A DNA stretch of 64,000 nucleotides from Rhizopus arrhizus (taxonomy: Eukaryota > Mucoromycota > Mucoromycetes > Mucorales > Rhizopodaceae): NCBI GenBank assembly GCA_024220505.1, contig JAKZZE010000038.1, positions 62,001 to 126,000 of the forward strand. The letters are read 5' to 3'. The position numbers and the translations under genes are program-made. Positions 50,258-61,359 of this stretch are shown in pieces; positions within the stretch are counted from its first letter, which is position 1; the number at the start of each line of letters is the position of its first letter. The notes under the pieces are model-generated. The model saw nothing but the letters and a program-made list of their open reading frames with translations, ran no database searches and was not told the origin of the DNA.

Positions 50258-51735
50258 TTAGGTTAAGGCACAAGGTGCAGTTGCTTGTAAATCAGAAGAA
50301 ATAAGTGGTGTAATAGACAAATCATTCACAGTCTTTTGACGCATCCATTCAATGGCAAATCGTTCTAAATTCAAAGCGGCCACCTCACCACCATTATGAG
50401 GCACCCTTAAGAGAGGGTCACTGCATGTACCCGACATTTCAGAGGCTTTTGTGATGGCCTTTGCCCAATTCCCACTCTCAAAATCTTGCCTAGATAATTC
50501 GACTGCGCTTCCTTGATCCTTCATCAATTTCAATAATCCATGCTCCTCAATGAATTGAGGTCTTGACACATAGACAAAGGGGACACTATGTCCAATACAT
50601 TCAGAACAGGTACCATAACCTAATTTACCCAGTAAGACATCGCAGGCGTTGGTAAGATCGGGTACGTAGGCATCCTTGGCTGCTCTATAGAATCCTGGCG
50701 GCATTTGAATCGAGTCAGGGGCAGCGCATACAATACAGATCCAGCCCGGAGGCAAAGGGTTTGTGCCCCACTTGGAATCAGCCAACAGCTGTCCACCAAA
50801 AGATAGTAAGAGGATCTTGTGGGTCTTGTAGATTTCTTTTGGGATACCGACTTGTTCTAGGACCTGCTCGCGTGGGGTTTGGTATTTACGAAAGACCAGT
50901 GGTACATCAATCATACGACGCACAAAACTAGAGCGTTGAATGTTGGATACACTTGTACAAGGCAATTGAATCTTGCCATTCGCCACACCCTTTTTGCTAT
51001 AAATAAAGGGAGTTGTGGGAACTAATCCAACCGATGTATCGTCGAAGGAAGGAATACGAATAGCGCCAGGTAAACGAATCAAGAGATCGGCGTTTCTGTA
51101 ATCATCAATCACTTGTTGAGTGAGTTTTTTAATTTCAACGTCCAATTCGTCACCTTCACATAACCCCATAAATACTTCATCAAATGTAAAGTTACTTGAA
51201 ATCGCTGCCGGTATGCCTATTTTAGCAGCCGCTGCACTATAACAATAGTCTAGATAAGCAAAGCATGTACATAAATATTTATATTTTTGATTACCAAGGT
51301 AAAAATGGAGCGTCACATATAACACAATCAGCATTAACTTGTTTTAACCAATCTATTTCATTTTCTAATAAAGTAGTACGCCTTGATAAAAATAATTTTA
51401 AATTATTGATTGTTTGGTATCGATCGACTGTATAAGGTAATGGTTGAACTACACCAGGATCTATATCTGCTTGTCTATAAACAGCACCCATCTTGATGAC
51501 TCCTTGAAATATAAAATCAGATGCTGGTGAAATAACATATACTTTATGTTGTGCAGGTAATTGAAGTATGTCTAATATCACTTGGTTGGCTCTAGTTGCA
51601 TGACCCCAGCCTATTTAAATAAGTAAGACTCACAAAGCGAAAGAGAATTTATTATTTACCGTGCCCAGAGACATAAAAGCAAAATACAAGTGATTTTGTG
51701 GCGTATTTGGATGTGTTGATAGTTAATCGAGTCAT
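50258..51735 (-). CDS. GT-B-fold glycosyltransferase, arabinokinase-N-terminus-like
   Basis: Three exons, 51735-51660, 51610-51295 and 51236-50258, give 456 residues. The first exon ends in FCFYVSGHG and joins WGHATRANQVILDILQLP, the GHGWGHATR glycine loop of this GT-B group. It is followed by VYVISPASDFIF and CVICDAPFLP. The C-terminal half has ILLLSFGGQLL, a sugar-nucleotide-site stretch DVLLGKLGYGTCSECIGHSVPFVYV, readable at about 50580-50650, and EHGLLKLMKDQGSAVEL. The same fold heads plant L-arabinokinase, where a GHMP kinase follows; here no kinase domain is present, as in stand-alone bacterial and fungal relatives. Donor and acceptor are unknown. No membrane segment. Confidence 0.82.
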
Positions 51736-51978
51736 TTATTATTGGAAGAAAAAGAAGAAGAGAGAAAAAAATAAAAATAAAATTAGTCTCCTTATATCTT
51801 GAACCCCTAATAGTACAAAAATATCATTTTTCTATTTTTGGTGATAGTTGATTGGAAAAGAAAAACAAGATACAATTTAAATATCCGAACACAATATCAT
51901 TGGATATGTTTTTTTTGTCTTCAAAACCTCTTGGTCCATTTTTCGACAATAAAGGATATGATTGGTAATTTATTGTGG

Positions 51979-53204
51979 TTAAATATACATTTCTTTCATG
52001 TTTTGGGATAAAGATGTGTTTTGTTGAGTGCTTTCCTCCTTTTCTCGTTTTGATCTACGAGCTGCCTTTGCTTGTTCTTTAAATAGCTTTGCTTCCTTTT
52101 GTTTTTTCTTTGCTTCTCGTTTACGCTCACTTGCTGTTAATTTCTTGGGTTTTAGTTTTATTACTTCATCCACTTTTGTCTCTAATTTTTCTTTCACTTT
52201 TATTTGTTCTTTATTGTCATTGAATTGCTCTATTATGTCCTTATCATCCCTCATTTCTATGCTGTTTTCTATATTGCTTTCTACAGTACTTTCTATAACG
52301 TTTTCTAAATTGTTTTTTACAGTGCTTTCTATATCGTTTTCAGTATTTTCCTTATCATTTTCTGGATTGTTTTCCTCGTACAAGGCATCAATAACTTTAT
52401 CGGGATTTCCTTTGTATTTCTTTAATAATCTTCGTATCTGACGAATGCTTGCATCTGGACAAGCGTTCAATACAACCTTTTCTTTCGAGTCAAATTCATC
52501 ATCTTCCTCTTCTTCCTCTATCTTTTGCTCTGCTATTGTAATCTTTATTTCTGGTGGTCCTGTAAACGGACCATCCAAATTACGTACAGAGCTATAGTGT
52601 TCCCAATCATGGTATGCTATATGTAATATCTGTCTCGGATGTTCGTCTTCTTCCTCTTCATCCTCATCCTCAGCACCTTTGATGACGTAAATAAATCCAG
52701 GTTGATAGACTTTAATATCTACTTTAGATAATTTTGCAAATGCAACTAATTCCATATTTCCACCAAATGTGCCATCTTGCTTCATATTTTCCAAATGGTG
52801 TTCAAATGAGACATCATCTTCTACAAAGAATTTGTATGTTTCTTCATTTTCTTTCAAATATTGACAAATGTCTTGTCTAATTACTTTATGTTTACTGTCT
52901 CTTCCATAATATTGATCTGATAGTGATCTATCCCTAGCTGTTAATTGGATTTGTAAATATGCATTTACTTAATTAGTAAAGTTTACCTGAATAAGCAATT
53001 ACCATCGCCTGTAATGTCCTTTGTACATAAATTAAGACTTTTAAGTTGCACATTTAAATCAACAGCATCGGAATCTACTACTGCGATTGGGCCCTTTTTT
53101 TAAATAAAATAAATAAATATTAATTCCAGTTTTATTATTTCCCGTCTTCTTTACTTGGTACTTTTTCTATTTTTTTTCTCTATTCTTTTTGTCTTTTTGG
53201 TCAT
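51979..53204 (-). CDS. OTU-family deubiquitinase (OTUD3-like)
   Basis: Firm exons: 53093-52987 and 52933-51979. The cysteine-protease site is DITGDGNCLFR with the catalytic Cys. After the intron come DRSLSDQYYGRDSKHKVIRQ and VEDDVSFEHHLENMKQDGTF, then GGNMELVAFAKLSKVDIKVY and the catalytic His in HIAYHDWEHYSSV. A helical NACPDASIRQIRRLLKKYKG segment resembles a UBA-like motif. The C-terminus is acidic then strongly basic (KRKREAKKKQKE style). An upstream exon with ATG at 53204 (MTKKTKRIEKKNRK) is likely, but its phase is off by one in an A-rich stretch, so the 5' end is provisional. The start lies only about 66 bp from the divergent gene at 53271. Confidence 0.8.
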
Positions 53205-53270
53205 TTAGGAATTAAAAAAAGAAAAAGGAAAAAAAAAAAAAAGGAAAAAAAAAATATTTTCTTTTAATTA

Positions 53271-55215
53271 ATGCAGTGGCGACCTTTGATATTACTTTTC
53301 AGTGGCATTGCGACTATTTATATTGTGAGTTTATTACAAGATGTTCTATACCCCCATCCCAAAAAACTGTATACACCAAAGCAACCACTTCACACGATAC
53401 AACCAAAAGCAGACACGACTATTTTGACCGCAGTGGATGAATATGTTTATTTCACCTTGATTTATTATCAAATTTCAGAAAAGCCAAGACATATTATCGG
53501 AACAGAGAAGCTAAAACTAGGCGTGAGAGGTTATTGATAGAGAAGGGTTTATTATTCTATGCTAACTGATAAATAGGCGTGGTGAGACAGTTACGTAAAC
53601 CGATATCGATTTTAACTGGAAAGAGTGAGAGTGAACAAGATTGGTCAGAGGTTAGGTTTGATACACTGGATGGACAGATATCGTGTGTGAGTCAAAGAGG
53701 ACAAGACTACGTGGTGTTGTATCATGTCATTCGAAATGACACTGTGATACATTATGCAAGGCTCTATTATACAAGGAAGAATAGATTTGAATACAAAGAT
53801 ATTCAATTGCCTGGATCAACGTGGATCAACTCGATTAGTTTACAAGACAATTCTTTTATAATTTCTCGGTATAAATGATCATATTGATATAGTGGAGGTT
53901 TATGATAACAATAATATATAGTGATCCTGATCAATATCAATTTCAAGTAATTCCTTTTCCTTTGAATATAAAGACAAGTCCAGAAACAAGGATTATAATT
54001 GATTCAAGTGAAGCAGGCAAACTGATTGGTAAACTATAACGCTATAAGTATGCATCATAGACTGACTTTATTGTATTAGATAGAGTGTATCATAACGCAG
54101 TAGAGCAATATCCTGTATTACTATCGAAATTATACTCTTCATTTTCAGACAATTATCGTGTATTGATCCACAACTTGTATAAAACTGAATCAGAATTTAG
54201 TGCGGCCATTAGTATTGTGGACAACGTTACATTAGCAGATGGATCCTATTGGAGAGAATGGGCCTATACAGAGGATAATCATACAATCTATTATGATGAG
54301 TCGATGGATAACGTAGGATTTGCTGATAATACAATTAAAGATAGATTGAACAATATACGTAAAAGACCAAAGATAGTCCTTGGTAAATTAAATACTTTAA
54401 CAATACAAGACCTAATATTCCGATAGCACTCTCGTTGGATACAAAAACAATCGTATTCCCGTCCGTTAGCAACAGGTTCTTTAGCTTCGATTTCATGGAT
54501 AAAATTGATATTTTACAAAAGATGGAAACAGAAAAGAAATTTTTGTATCCGATCGATAGTAACAAAACATCCCATTTGCCTGAATACTATTATCAACGAA
54601 GATATGATTTGGAAACAGATTCAGAGATTGTGGGTATTCAATTAGATGATGATGCTACTATGATGGCCCTTTGGACAGAACATAATCATGTTTATATTTA
54701 CAGTAGAAAGGTAAATGAAACGACAGTGACAATCGAAAAAACAAGGATGCAAGAATGGGTTGATTTGTTGTTTCCAGATGAAGAAGAGCATCATGTCTAT
54801 CGTGAGCATTTACCAATTCCTTGGAAATTAACGATGGTTATCACACCAAGTACATTTACTGTAAGCTTACTTTATTTTTTATATCTCTAAACTAATCCAT
54901 GACACTATAGTCTATTGAACATGTTAGATTTTATAAAGATAATTTGTTTTGTAAGTGAAGAAAAAGACGATGGTGAATTAGTATTAATGAATAGTGTTAG
55001 TTGTTGCATTGAATAATGGCCACATCTATTCTTATCGACTGGATCAAACTGAAAAACAAAAACCAGTGAATTTTATTACATTTATTAATGATAAATGGGA
55101 TATGCTCATAGGTAAGTGATGTAATACATTTTATTATCTGTTACTAATGATTATTAAAGCAATGTGTGTTATTATTTCTATCTTTGTTTATAATGAATTT
55201 CAACACTTTGCATAA
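53271..55215 (+). CDS. Unknown protein with N- and C-terminal membrane segments, possible beta-propeller between
   Basis: Eight exons: 53271-53529, 53577-53868, 53922-54028, 54080-54382, 54427-54860, 54911-54950, 55001-55111 and 55160-55215. Phases close to 533 residues. The N-terminal anchor is PLILLFSGIATIYIVSLL. The interior shows recurrent strand units such as DYVVLYHVIRNDTVIHYARL, AISIVDNVTLADGSYW, MMALWTEHNHVYIYSRKV and LNNGHIYSYRLDQTEK, suggesting a WD/propeller-like lumenal domain. The last exon encodes CVIISIFVYNEF near the stop, a short hydrophobic end. I know no family that fits. The many tiny in-phase exons argue strongly that the gene is real. Confidence 0.7.
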
Positions 55216-55386
55216 TTTTTTTTTATTTTATTTTTTATTTAAAAACGTTTTCATCAAAAAACTTTTTCATTTTTGTTCCAATATCAAGTTTAACTAGTGA
55301 ATGTGTTGCATTAATAAGTTGATTATTCCAACTGTCCTTGACTAATACAAATATTTTAATAACAGTTAATATTATAACTCTTATAA

Positions 55387-55599
55387 TTATGTACCAGATG
55401 GAACGAGTCGATCAGATAAATATCTTTCTGAAATAGAAACCTTTTTGCTTGTCGTATCTACTGCGTTATCAAGTGTAGACTTTACACTGTTTAGTTGTTG
55501 ATGAATGTTTTTATGATCTTTTATTATTGTATCTCTAAATTTAATTGTAATCGCACTTGCTAAAGCTAAACCAGTAAATAAAGGAATAAATCGAGACAT
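55387..55599 (-). CDS. Small membrane protein, MICOS Mic12-like
   Basis: 70 residues, single exon: MSRFIPLFTGLALASAITIK, then FRDTIIKDHKNIHQQLNSVK and a C-terminal amphipathic helix ending RYLSDRLVPSGT. A short N-terminal membrane helix followed by a soluble helix matches the plan of fungal Mic12/Aim5 in cristae junctions, but the match is by layout only. The 3' end is tail-to-tail with the previous gene. Confidence 0.55.
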   Translation of the reverse strand: MSRFIPLFTGLALASAITIKFRDTIIKDHKNIHQQLNSVKSTLDNAVDTTSKKVSISERYLSDRLVPSGT

Positions 55600-55733
55600 C
55601 TTGAATCAATAAAAGAAAAATAAAATAATTTATGTCAGGGTGAACAGTGAAAAAAAAAAAAAAAATTGATGCGGCGCATTAAAAAAAGGGTTATCAATCA
55701 CTGTAGTTGCTCATCCTTTTTTGATGTGATATA

Positions 55734-57163
55734 GTGTTCCCAGAAATGTTTAATTGTTTTGAGAGAAAATATACGAATGCAACCTGTCCAGTTTGGAGAA
55801 TCCTAGAAAATAAATTTGCAGTACCTATTCACAAGAAAGGCACTCCAACAGATCCTGGCAACTTTAGGCCAATCAGTCTGACCTCAATCTTTCGCAAAAT
55901 CCTACAGAACAACACCCAATTGATATAGCGCAAGGCGGATTCAGAGAATGTCGTGGATCACTAGATCAAGCCCTCTGTTTGGCTGAAATATACCCAATAT
56001 TACGCACTCATACAAAGTTAAACCTACTCTGACCTTCCTCGACATAAAATCTGCTTATGACACTGTTAGTTGTAATCTTGTCTGGCAGTCTCTACAGCCA
56101 ACAATACTATCTCCACTACTAGCTCTCCTCAACACCTTTTTGATCGTTTACCTCGAGGTTCTTCTTAATAATGAGACTTCACTTTGCTTCTCACACTGTT
56201 CTACTCAATTTATATCAATGATCTACCGAAAAGATTACGATTGAAGCAACCATCTGAGGATACTTCTCAATGGAATTAGCTCATTTTATAAATTGCTTGC
56301 TATATGCAGATGATGTAGTCCTTATTTCTAAAAAAGTACAAATGCCAAAGTTATTAAAAATTTGTAAAGATTACAGTTCCTCATCCTGCTTCCATTGAAA
56401 CCCATCTAAATACGTAGTGCTAAGTGACATGAACGATGACTTGAGCGATGAGCCTTATGGACATATTTTATTCAAACGACATTCCTTCTCGTAACTTGGA
56501 GTTCCCTTTAAACAAGGTGACTACCTCAACCCACAAGAACTAATAGAACACAACGTTTGCAAGGCATTTGTTATGATGAACGTACTAACCTTTGTGAATG
56601 TCAACCCTAATGGTTTCGGCAAGCTTTTATCCACTAGATTCTATGTACAAATAGTTCGTGCTCGACTAGAATATAAATTAGCGATCAATCGATTTGCTGC
56701 TTCCCAGATAAAAGCACTCGAAGATGCTCAGAATGAACACTTACGACGAATGTATAGTGTATCTAAACGAGCCTAAACTAATGCTATGTGGCATCTATCA
56801 CTCTTGCCAACAATGAAAGAACGAATAAACATACTCCAAGCTCAATTACTCTTTAGATCTTTTTCGCTGCCTGAAGATGCTCTCCTGACAAAACTTATAC
56901 CGCAAATACAGCACGACAGACATCAACAATGGTACAAGCTGTCCAAGTCCTCACTTTGGAAAAGCATACCTCCTTCAGTGAAAGAACTCAAGATCAAGAT
57001 TTTCAGGACCATCAGGAAACAATATCTGCAACAGGGTCTAGAGTATCAAAAACGACATAAAAATTCAAAACTGCTTTCCTGCTGTCGATCAGCAATCTCA
57101 CTTGATCCAACCTTTTGGTTGTCAATGACCCGAAAAGAATGTACCGATTGTGTTATCTCGTAA
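55734..57163 (+). mobile_element. Decayed LINE (non-LTR retrotransposon) reverse-transcriptase region
   Basis: Fragments in different frames can be ordered along the strand: KFAVPIHKKGTPTDPGNFRP and ISLTSIFRKIL (55800-55920), IAQGGFRECRGSLDQALCLA (55925-55985), LYADDVVLISKKVQ with the YADD catalytic motif (about 56310), and the thumb/connection (RLEYKLAINRFAASQIKALE; MKERINILQAQLLFRSFSLP) to 57163. Numerous stops show it is dead. The endonuclease and 5' end are missing; no poly-A tail is obvious. Confidence 0.85.
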
Positions 57164-58115
57164 GAGTAAAAAGATTATAAAATTCAACGAGAATTAAAAA
57201 AGGTATATTTTTATATAATATCATTGTATCTAGTATTTATATCCTTTTCATAAAGATTCAATTAAATTCTTTTCAAGATACTTCAATTGATTACAGCTGT
57301 ATATCTAGTATGAATAAATCTTAATATGAAGACCTGTTCCTGGCTATGCAAGTGAACTGTTTATAATTATTTCTTAAATAGATCATTGTATCAGGAACTA
57401 TATTAAAGCAACTTGTATTGAGTTAAATGAGTGGAATTAGTTATGACCGAATAATAGAGAAAAGACTGTGATAAATCTTTGTAAAGCATTCATTACTCTG
57501 GTTTCTTATAAATTGAATATGAATCGTGTTTAAAATATGTCGGAATACGATACTATCAAAATAGACTGGTAAATGAGGAGCAAGTGCTTATATTAAATTA
57601 TGTAAAGATCTGCATAGTAGCATGCGCCATTTAGCCACCTGCATAATACTTAAGGCATTTTGCCAACTGCATAGTGCATATATTAATATCTACACTGTGA
57701 AAAGTATATAAATCTGGACATGTATTGTTAAATAAAATCATAGATATAATTTTGGATCTTATTGAATCTCTATTTTTTTACTTTTGTGAACAAAAAACTA
57801 GTGATAAAGCCTATAGCAGTAGGGGTAGAGGTAGCAATAGTGTCTTTATTAATATCTTGACGATAGTAAATGACTGTAATCTTCCTTGAATACGACTACT
57901 GGCATTCTCCAGTTGTATTTTTTCAGTCTGACAATGTTTGTTCAAGTGTTTCTTGCATTAAAATTGCCTAGTCACAACAGATAACAAGCACAAAAACCAT
58001 AGGACAGGATGACAGCCAAGATGACAATGAATCGAGTGGAAAGGGTAGTTGTTCACTAAAGGACTGGTCACAAAAACTCGTCAGTTACGACGTCTTGGTT
58101 TCATTAATAGAAATG

Positions 58116-58146
<31 letters not shown>

Positions 58147-58762
58147 AGAGAGAGATAGGGCACATGAAAGTCTTGCCAATCTCCATACCAAATTGATCAT
58201 TTGATGGGCCTGAAAAGGCCACGGCAGTCATCCTATAAGATTCCTACTTTCAAATGCAAAGCACCGAACCCTAAACCGCGTAACTGTGTCATAATGGCCA
58301 AAAGGGTGGTAGGCAAGGCTGCATACCACGATAAACCGAACTCCATATTGGAGTTCCATCAACCAATTAAAAAATAAAAGGGAGATAGCAAGCATGAAGA
58401 GCATAAATCAGAATGGCAGCCAAGAGTACAGTGCATGGAAGAAACAGCCAAATTCTCCATATACGTTCATTGGAGAATTGTGGTTAATCAGCCACGACAC
58501 ATTTTCTTGGTCCCCTATCAATTAAAGTAGAAGAAAATCAAATAAACGGAGTGTTCAAAAAAAATATCATTCAAAAATGTGGTATTATTGTTGATGGTTG
58601 TTAATTGTTCAAAAAAAAAAACTCTTTTTTTTTTTTTTTTTTTTTTGGCAAGAAAATATAGCATCTGCCTCTTGATTGACTAAAAAAGGGAGCTTTCGAT
58701 CCGAAATACTTGCAGGCGGATGAATACATTTCTTCCTTTCCTACTTGTCACTCATAGCACTA
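57164..58762. other. Intergenic DNA with hairpins and a microsatellite
   Basis: About 1.6 kb without genes. Contents: an A-run plus (GA)n at about 58118-58157, a hairpin AACTCCA/TGGAGTT near 58340, a second hairpin AATTCTCCA (58451-58459) / TGGAGAATT (58471-58479), and a T-run near 58625-58646. The 58190-58500 stretch is less AT-rich than its surroundings and may be an unidentified repeat. Confidence 0.45.
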
Positions 58763-60118
58763 ATGAGTGAAGTCAAGATCGATTCTCCTACGATAAGATC
58801 TGCCAAAGATTATTTGCTTCAAACGTCACCAAAACATCGACAAGTGGCTGACCTTCTGGATGCTTATAGAAGAAAACACAGTGATTTGGACAGCAAACAT
58901 CCGTTTGCGACCATAAAGGCCGACCTACTCGACATCGAGCAGAAGAAACCTGAGATCAAATGATTTGTAAACGAAATGCTGGATAACATTGAAATATATT
59001 TGATGATAATGGAAATTCATAGCTCAAACGCGATAAACTCTCCTTAGGCAGCAAGGAAATTGGCACTAGAAAACAAACATCAATCTCCACTGAGAATATT
59101 ATGGCGAAGTCGTTAGTGACCAAAACAACAACCCGCTGCAAACTGAGGTAAAAGTATGACCATTCTACTGCAATTGCTAGTATTATTTTTTTAAATAGCC
59201 AAGAAGAATTTTTGGTAGCAACAGAACTTTTCCAAACGACAATATTGTCAACAACGCTAAGTTGTGGCACCACGCTAAAAAACTAGACAACGTAAGCAGA
59301 TGCCTTTTATAAATTCTCGATGATTCATTCTGCACTTGCCAAATCATATTAAATGCCTTCTTATGAATTTGGCAACGACATGGCTACGTTAAAAAGGCAA
59401 CTTAATAGGATATTGCAGAGCATGGATGGTTCGAAAAAATTGGTCCTGCAATCCGGAAAACGTGTTGAAGATGCTGACATATTTGATACTTGTAATATGA
59501 AAACAGTAAGAAGTTAATAGCCAGCAGCTACTATGTATTAAGTAACAAAAAGGGGAGGAACTAATAGTTTAGAATGAATCTCAATTATAATGTATGAATA
59601 TTAATTGTATAGTCTGACATGGGCTGGACTGAGATCAAATAAGAAAGTAATAAATAAAGGTATCACTAATGACCAAACATGATAGACGCCCTTTATGCTT
59701 TTGGGATGAAATGAACAACTGAACATAGATGCTATTCTTTCGTTATTGATCCTTCGGATGTATCATATATCCATCACAACGTATTTAGCGAAGAATTACA
59801 GGAAATTAGTGACAAGGGCAACAAGCCATTCCCAAATATCCCAGAGCAACTGCGCAATTGCGTCAATTTATTCAACAAAAAACAGTACCACCGACCTGCA
59901 TCAAGAGATCCTGAAAAAGCAACCTTGGGATGAGAACCATGACAGGAGCACTCATGGGGACTTTGGCTGGGTCAGGAATACCGTCTACAATTTACTACGC
60001 CTCTATGAATCTAATGACCTGCAACGTCCTCATTTGAAATCATGGTACAGCATGAATGATTGGCGCTTCTTTGACACAATCTACAGCAGCCTCGACCAAA
60101 TTGAAGTTGTCGGGTAAG
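58763..60118 (+). pseudogene. Member of a Mucoromycota-specific repeat family (likely PD-(D/E)XK-related), damaged
   Basis: Exon-like pieces: MSEVKIDSPTIRSAKDYLLQ (58763 on), KRDKLSLGSKEIGTRKQTSI (59027 on), PRRIFGSNRTFPNDNIVNNA (59201 on), LKRQLNRILQSMDGSKKLVL then KRVEDADIFDT (59391 on), CYSFVIDPSDVSYIHHNVFS (59731 on) and THGDFGWVRNTVYNLLRLYE with PHLKSWYSMNDWRFFD (59950 on). The last step needs one A removed from the AAAAA run near 59917. I recall the VEDxx / SFxIDP / HGDFxWVR / LExLYE..PHLxSWY wording from hypothetical families repeated in Rhizopus and Mucor. The expected C-terminal domain after EVVG is not readable, so the copy is truncated. Confidence 0.6.
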
Positions 60119-60186
60119 CTATGTTGCTACTTAATAACAATTCAACTGAATGTGACCTTTATAAAGGTGAAGGTTTCATTAAAGTA

Positions 60187-60444
60187 TCAGCAGCAAGTAA
60201 TTGCGATACCGACCTCCCTGGATTTCCTATTGGTGTATTTTTCATTTGCTGATATACCCTCTGCTTCGACATTATAAGAACGACTCAAGGTCTGCTTAAG
60301 GTCTTTCAATACATTTTCGTATTTAGTCAACGTCGTCAACACATCCACTGCTCCTTGTACCTCTTTATCCGTCTCTATAGGTACTGCACCTTGGTTATAT
60401 TCTATGCCGCCTTGACCATTTTCATACGCAAATCCAATCGTCAT
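60187..60444 (-). CDS. Hypothetical small helical protein
   Basis: Starting MTIGFAYENGQGGIEYNQGA, then KEVQGAVDVLTTLTKYENVL and KDLKQTLSRSYNVEAEG; about 85 residues. Composition is soluble and coiled-coil-like, and unlike chance frames here it is not dominated by Phe, Ile or Lys. There is no family match, and the frame may continue across an intron. It overlaps the region where the preceding pseudogene's end would lie, on the other strand. Confidence 0.3.
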   Translation of the reverse strand: MTIGFAYENGQGGIEYNQGAVPIETDKEVQGAVDVLTTLTKYENVLKDLKQTLSRSYNVEAEGISANEKYTNRKSREVGIAITCC

Positions 60445-60575
60445 TTGAAATATGGGGTAGGGACGTGGAAACAAAAAGAGCAGCAAAATCGTTTCAAGTT
60501 GGTGCTAATTTGCTTTGTAAATACTTGCAAACTTCTTTCGTGCAACTACCAATCTATTTTCTAGGATCTGCCAAG

Positions 60576-60785
60576 ATGGACAGGCTGCAGTCGCATATTT
60601 TTTCTCAAAACAACCAAACATTTTTGGAAGCACTGTATAAGACGATGAATTTGGAATATGTAAATACAGAAGCAGAGAATAATAAAATTCTATTGATTAG
60701 CAAACACAAGTGCATTGAACCTATCAAGCTTATAGTTGATAGTAAACCTAATTGGGTATGTTTAAATAAGCTGATGAGTCTGTGA
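60576..60785 (+). CDS. Hypothetical short open frame
   Basis: MDRLQSHIFSQNNQTFLEAL to SKHKCIEPIKLIVDSKPNW, then a possible donor (GTATG). About 60 residues before the donor; no family features. Could be an exon of a larger, unseen gene. Confidence 0.22.
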   Translation: MDRLQSHIFSQNNQTFLEALYKTMNLEYVNTEAENNKILLISKHKCIEPIKLIVDSKPNWVCLNKLMSL

Positions 60786-61130
60786 TGGGTATACTTTTAA
60801 GATAACTATGAAAATTGATGGCGATCTTGCTTGAAATGTGTAAGATGGGCTGATGATGCGTCCAGCAGTGAAAGATCTCTCTAATCAAACCCTGCTTATC
60901 TCGACCAGTTGATGATTTTGAAATGTTGTAGAACATCCAGGGCCCTTTTGTTTGCTTGAATGTAAACAATACATCATGTTGCACGCTTTAAAGAGAGAAC
61001 GTTTTGGTGTTTTTGGTATGGTATTTGCTTTATAAAGAAAAGGGACAAATCTATAAAGCCTGACAAGATGAAGCTTTATTAAACTATAAGAATACTTGAC
61101 TTGTTATATATGCATGAATCAAACGATAGT

Positions 61131-61225
61131 CCTACCAAGGCGGCGGGGGAGGGGGAGGGGGAGGGGGAAGAATAGCTTGAATGCCTGCAATAAAAGGTGG
61201 TGGTCCCTGATTGTGTCTCACTGAT
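61131..61225 (-). CDS. Candidate last exon of a proline-rich protein
   Basis: The plus strand has GGCGGCGG followed by four GGGGGA-type units (61141-61169). On the minus strand this reads GPPPFIAGIQAILPPPPPPP and ends PPPW, stop, at about 61131. An upstream open stretch in another frame (KKVDDLKKYVYALISETQ, about 61269-61215) could be the exon before it. Poly-Pro next to Trp suggests an SH3/profilin-type ligand. Without the remaining exons the gene is uncertain. Confidence 0.3.
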
Positions 61226-61359
61226 CAGTGCATACACATACTTTTTTAAATCATCCACTTTTTTCTTCTTCTTTTTTAAATGTCACTGTTTTTGTTAGAT
61301 GAATGTGGATAATAAAATAAAATTGATTTATTAAGTGACAGTGATTATAATACAGAGTT

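Noticed and set aside
58956..59273. 105-codon minus-strand frame
   Set aside because: Antisense to exon-like pieces of the damaged family member at 58763; hydrophobic composition typical of shadows.
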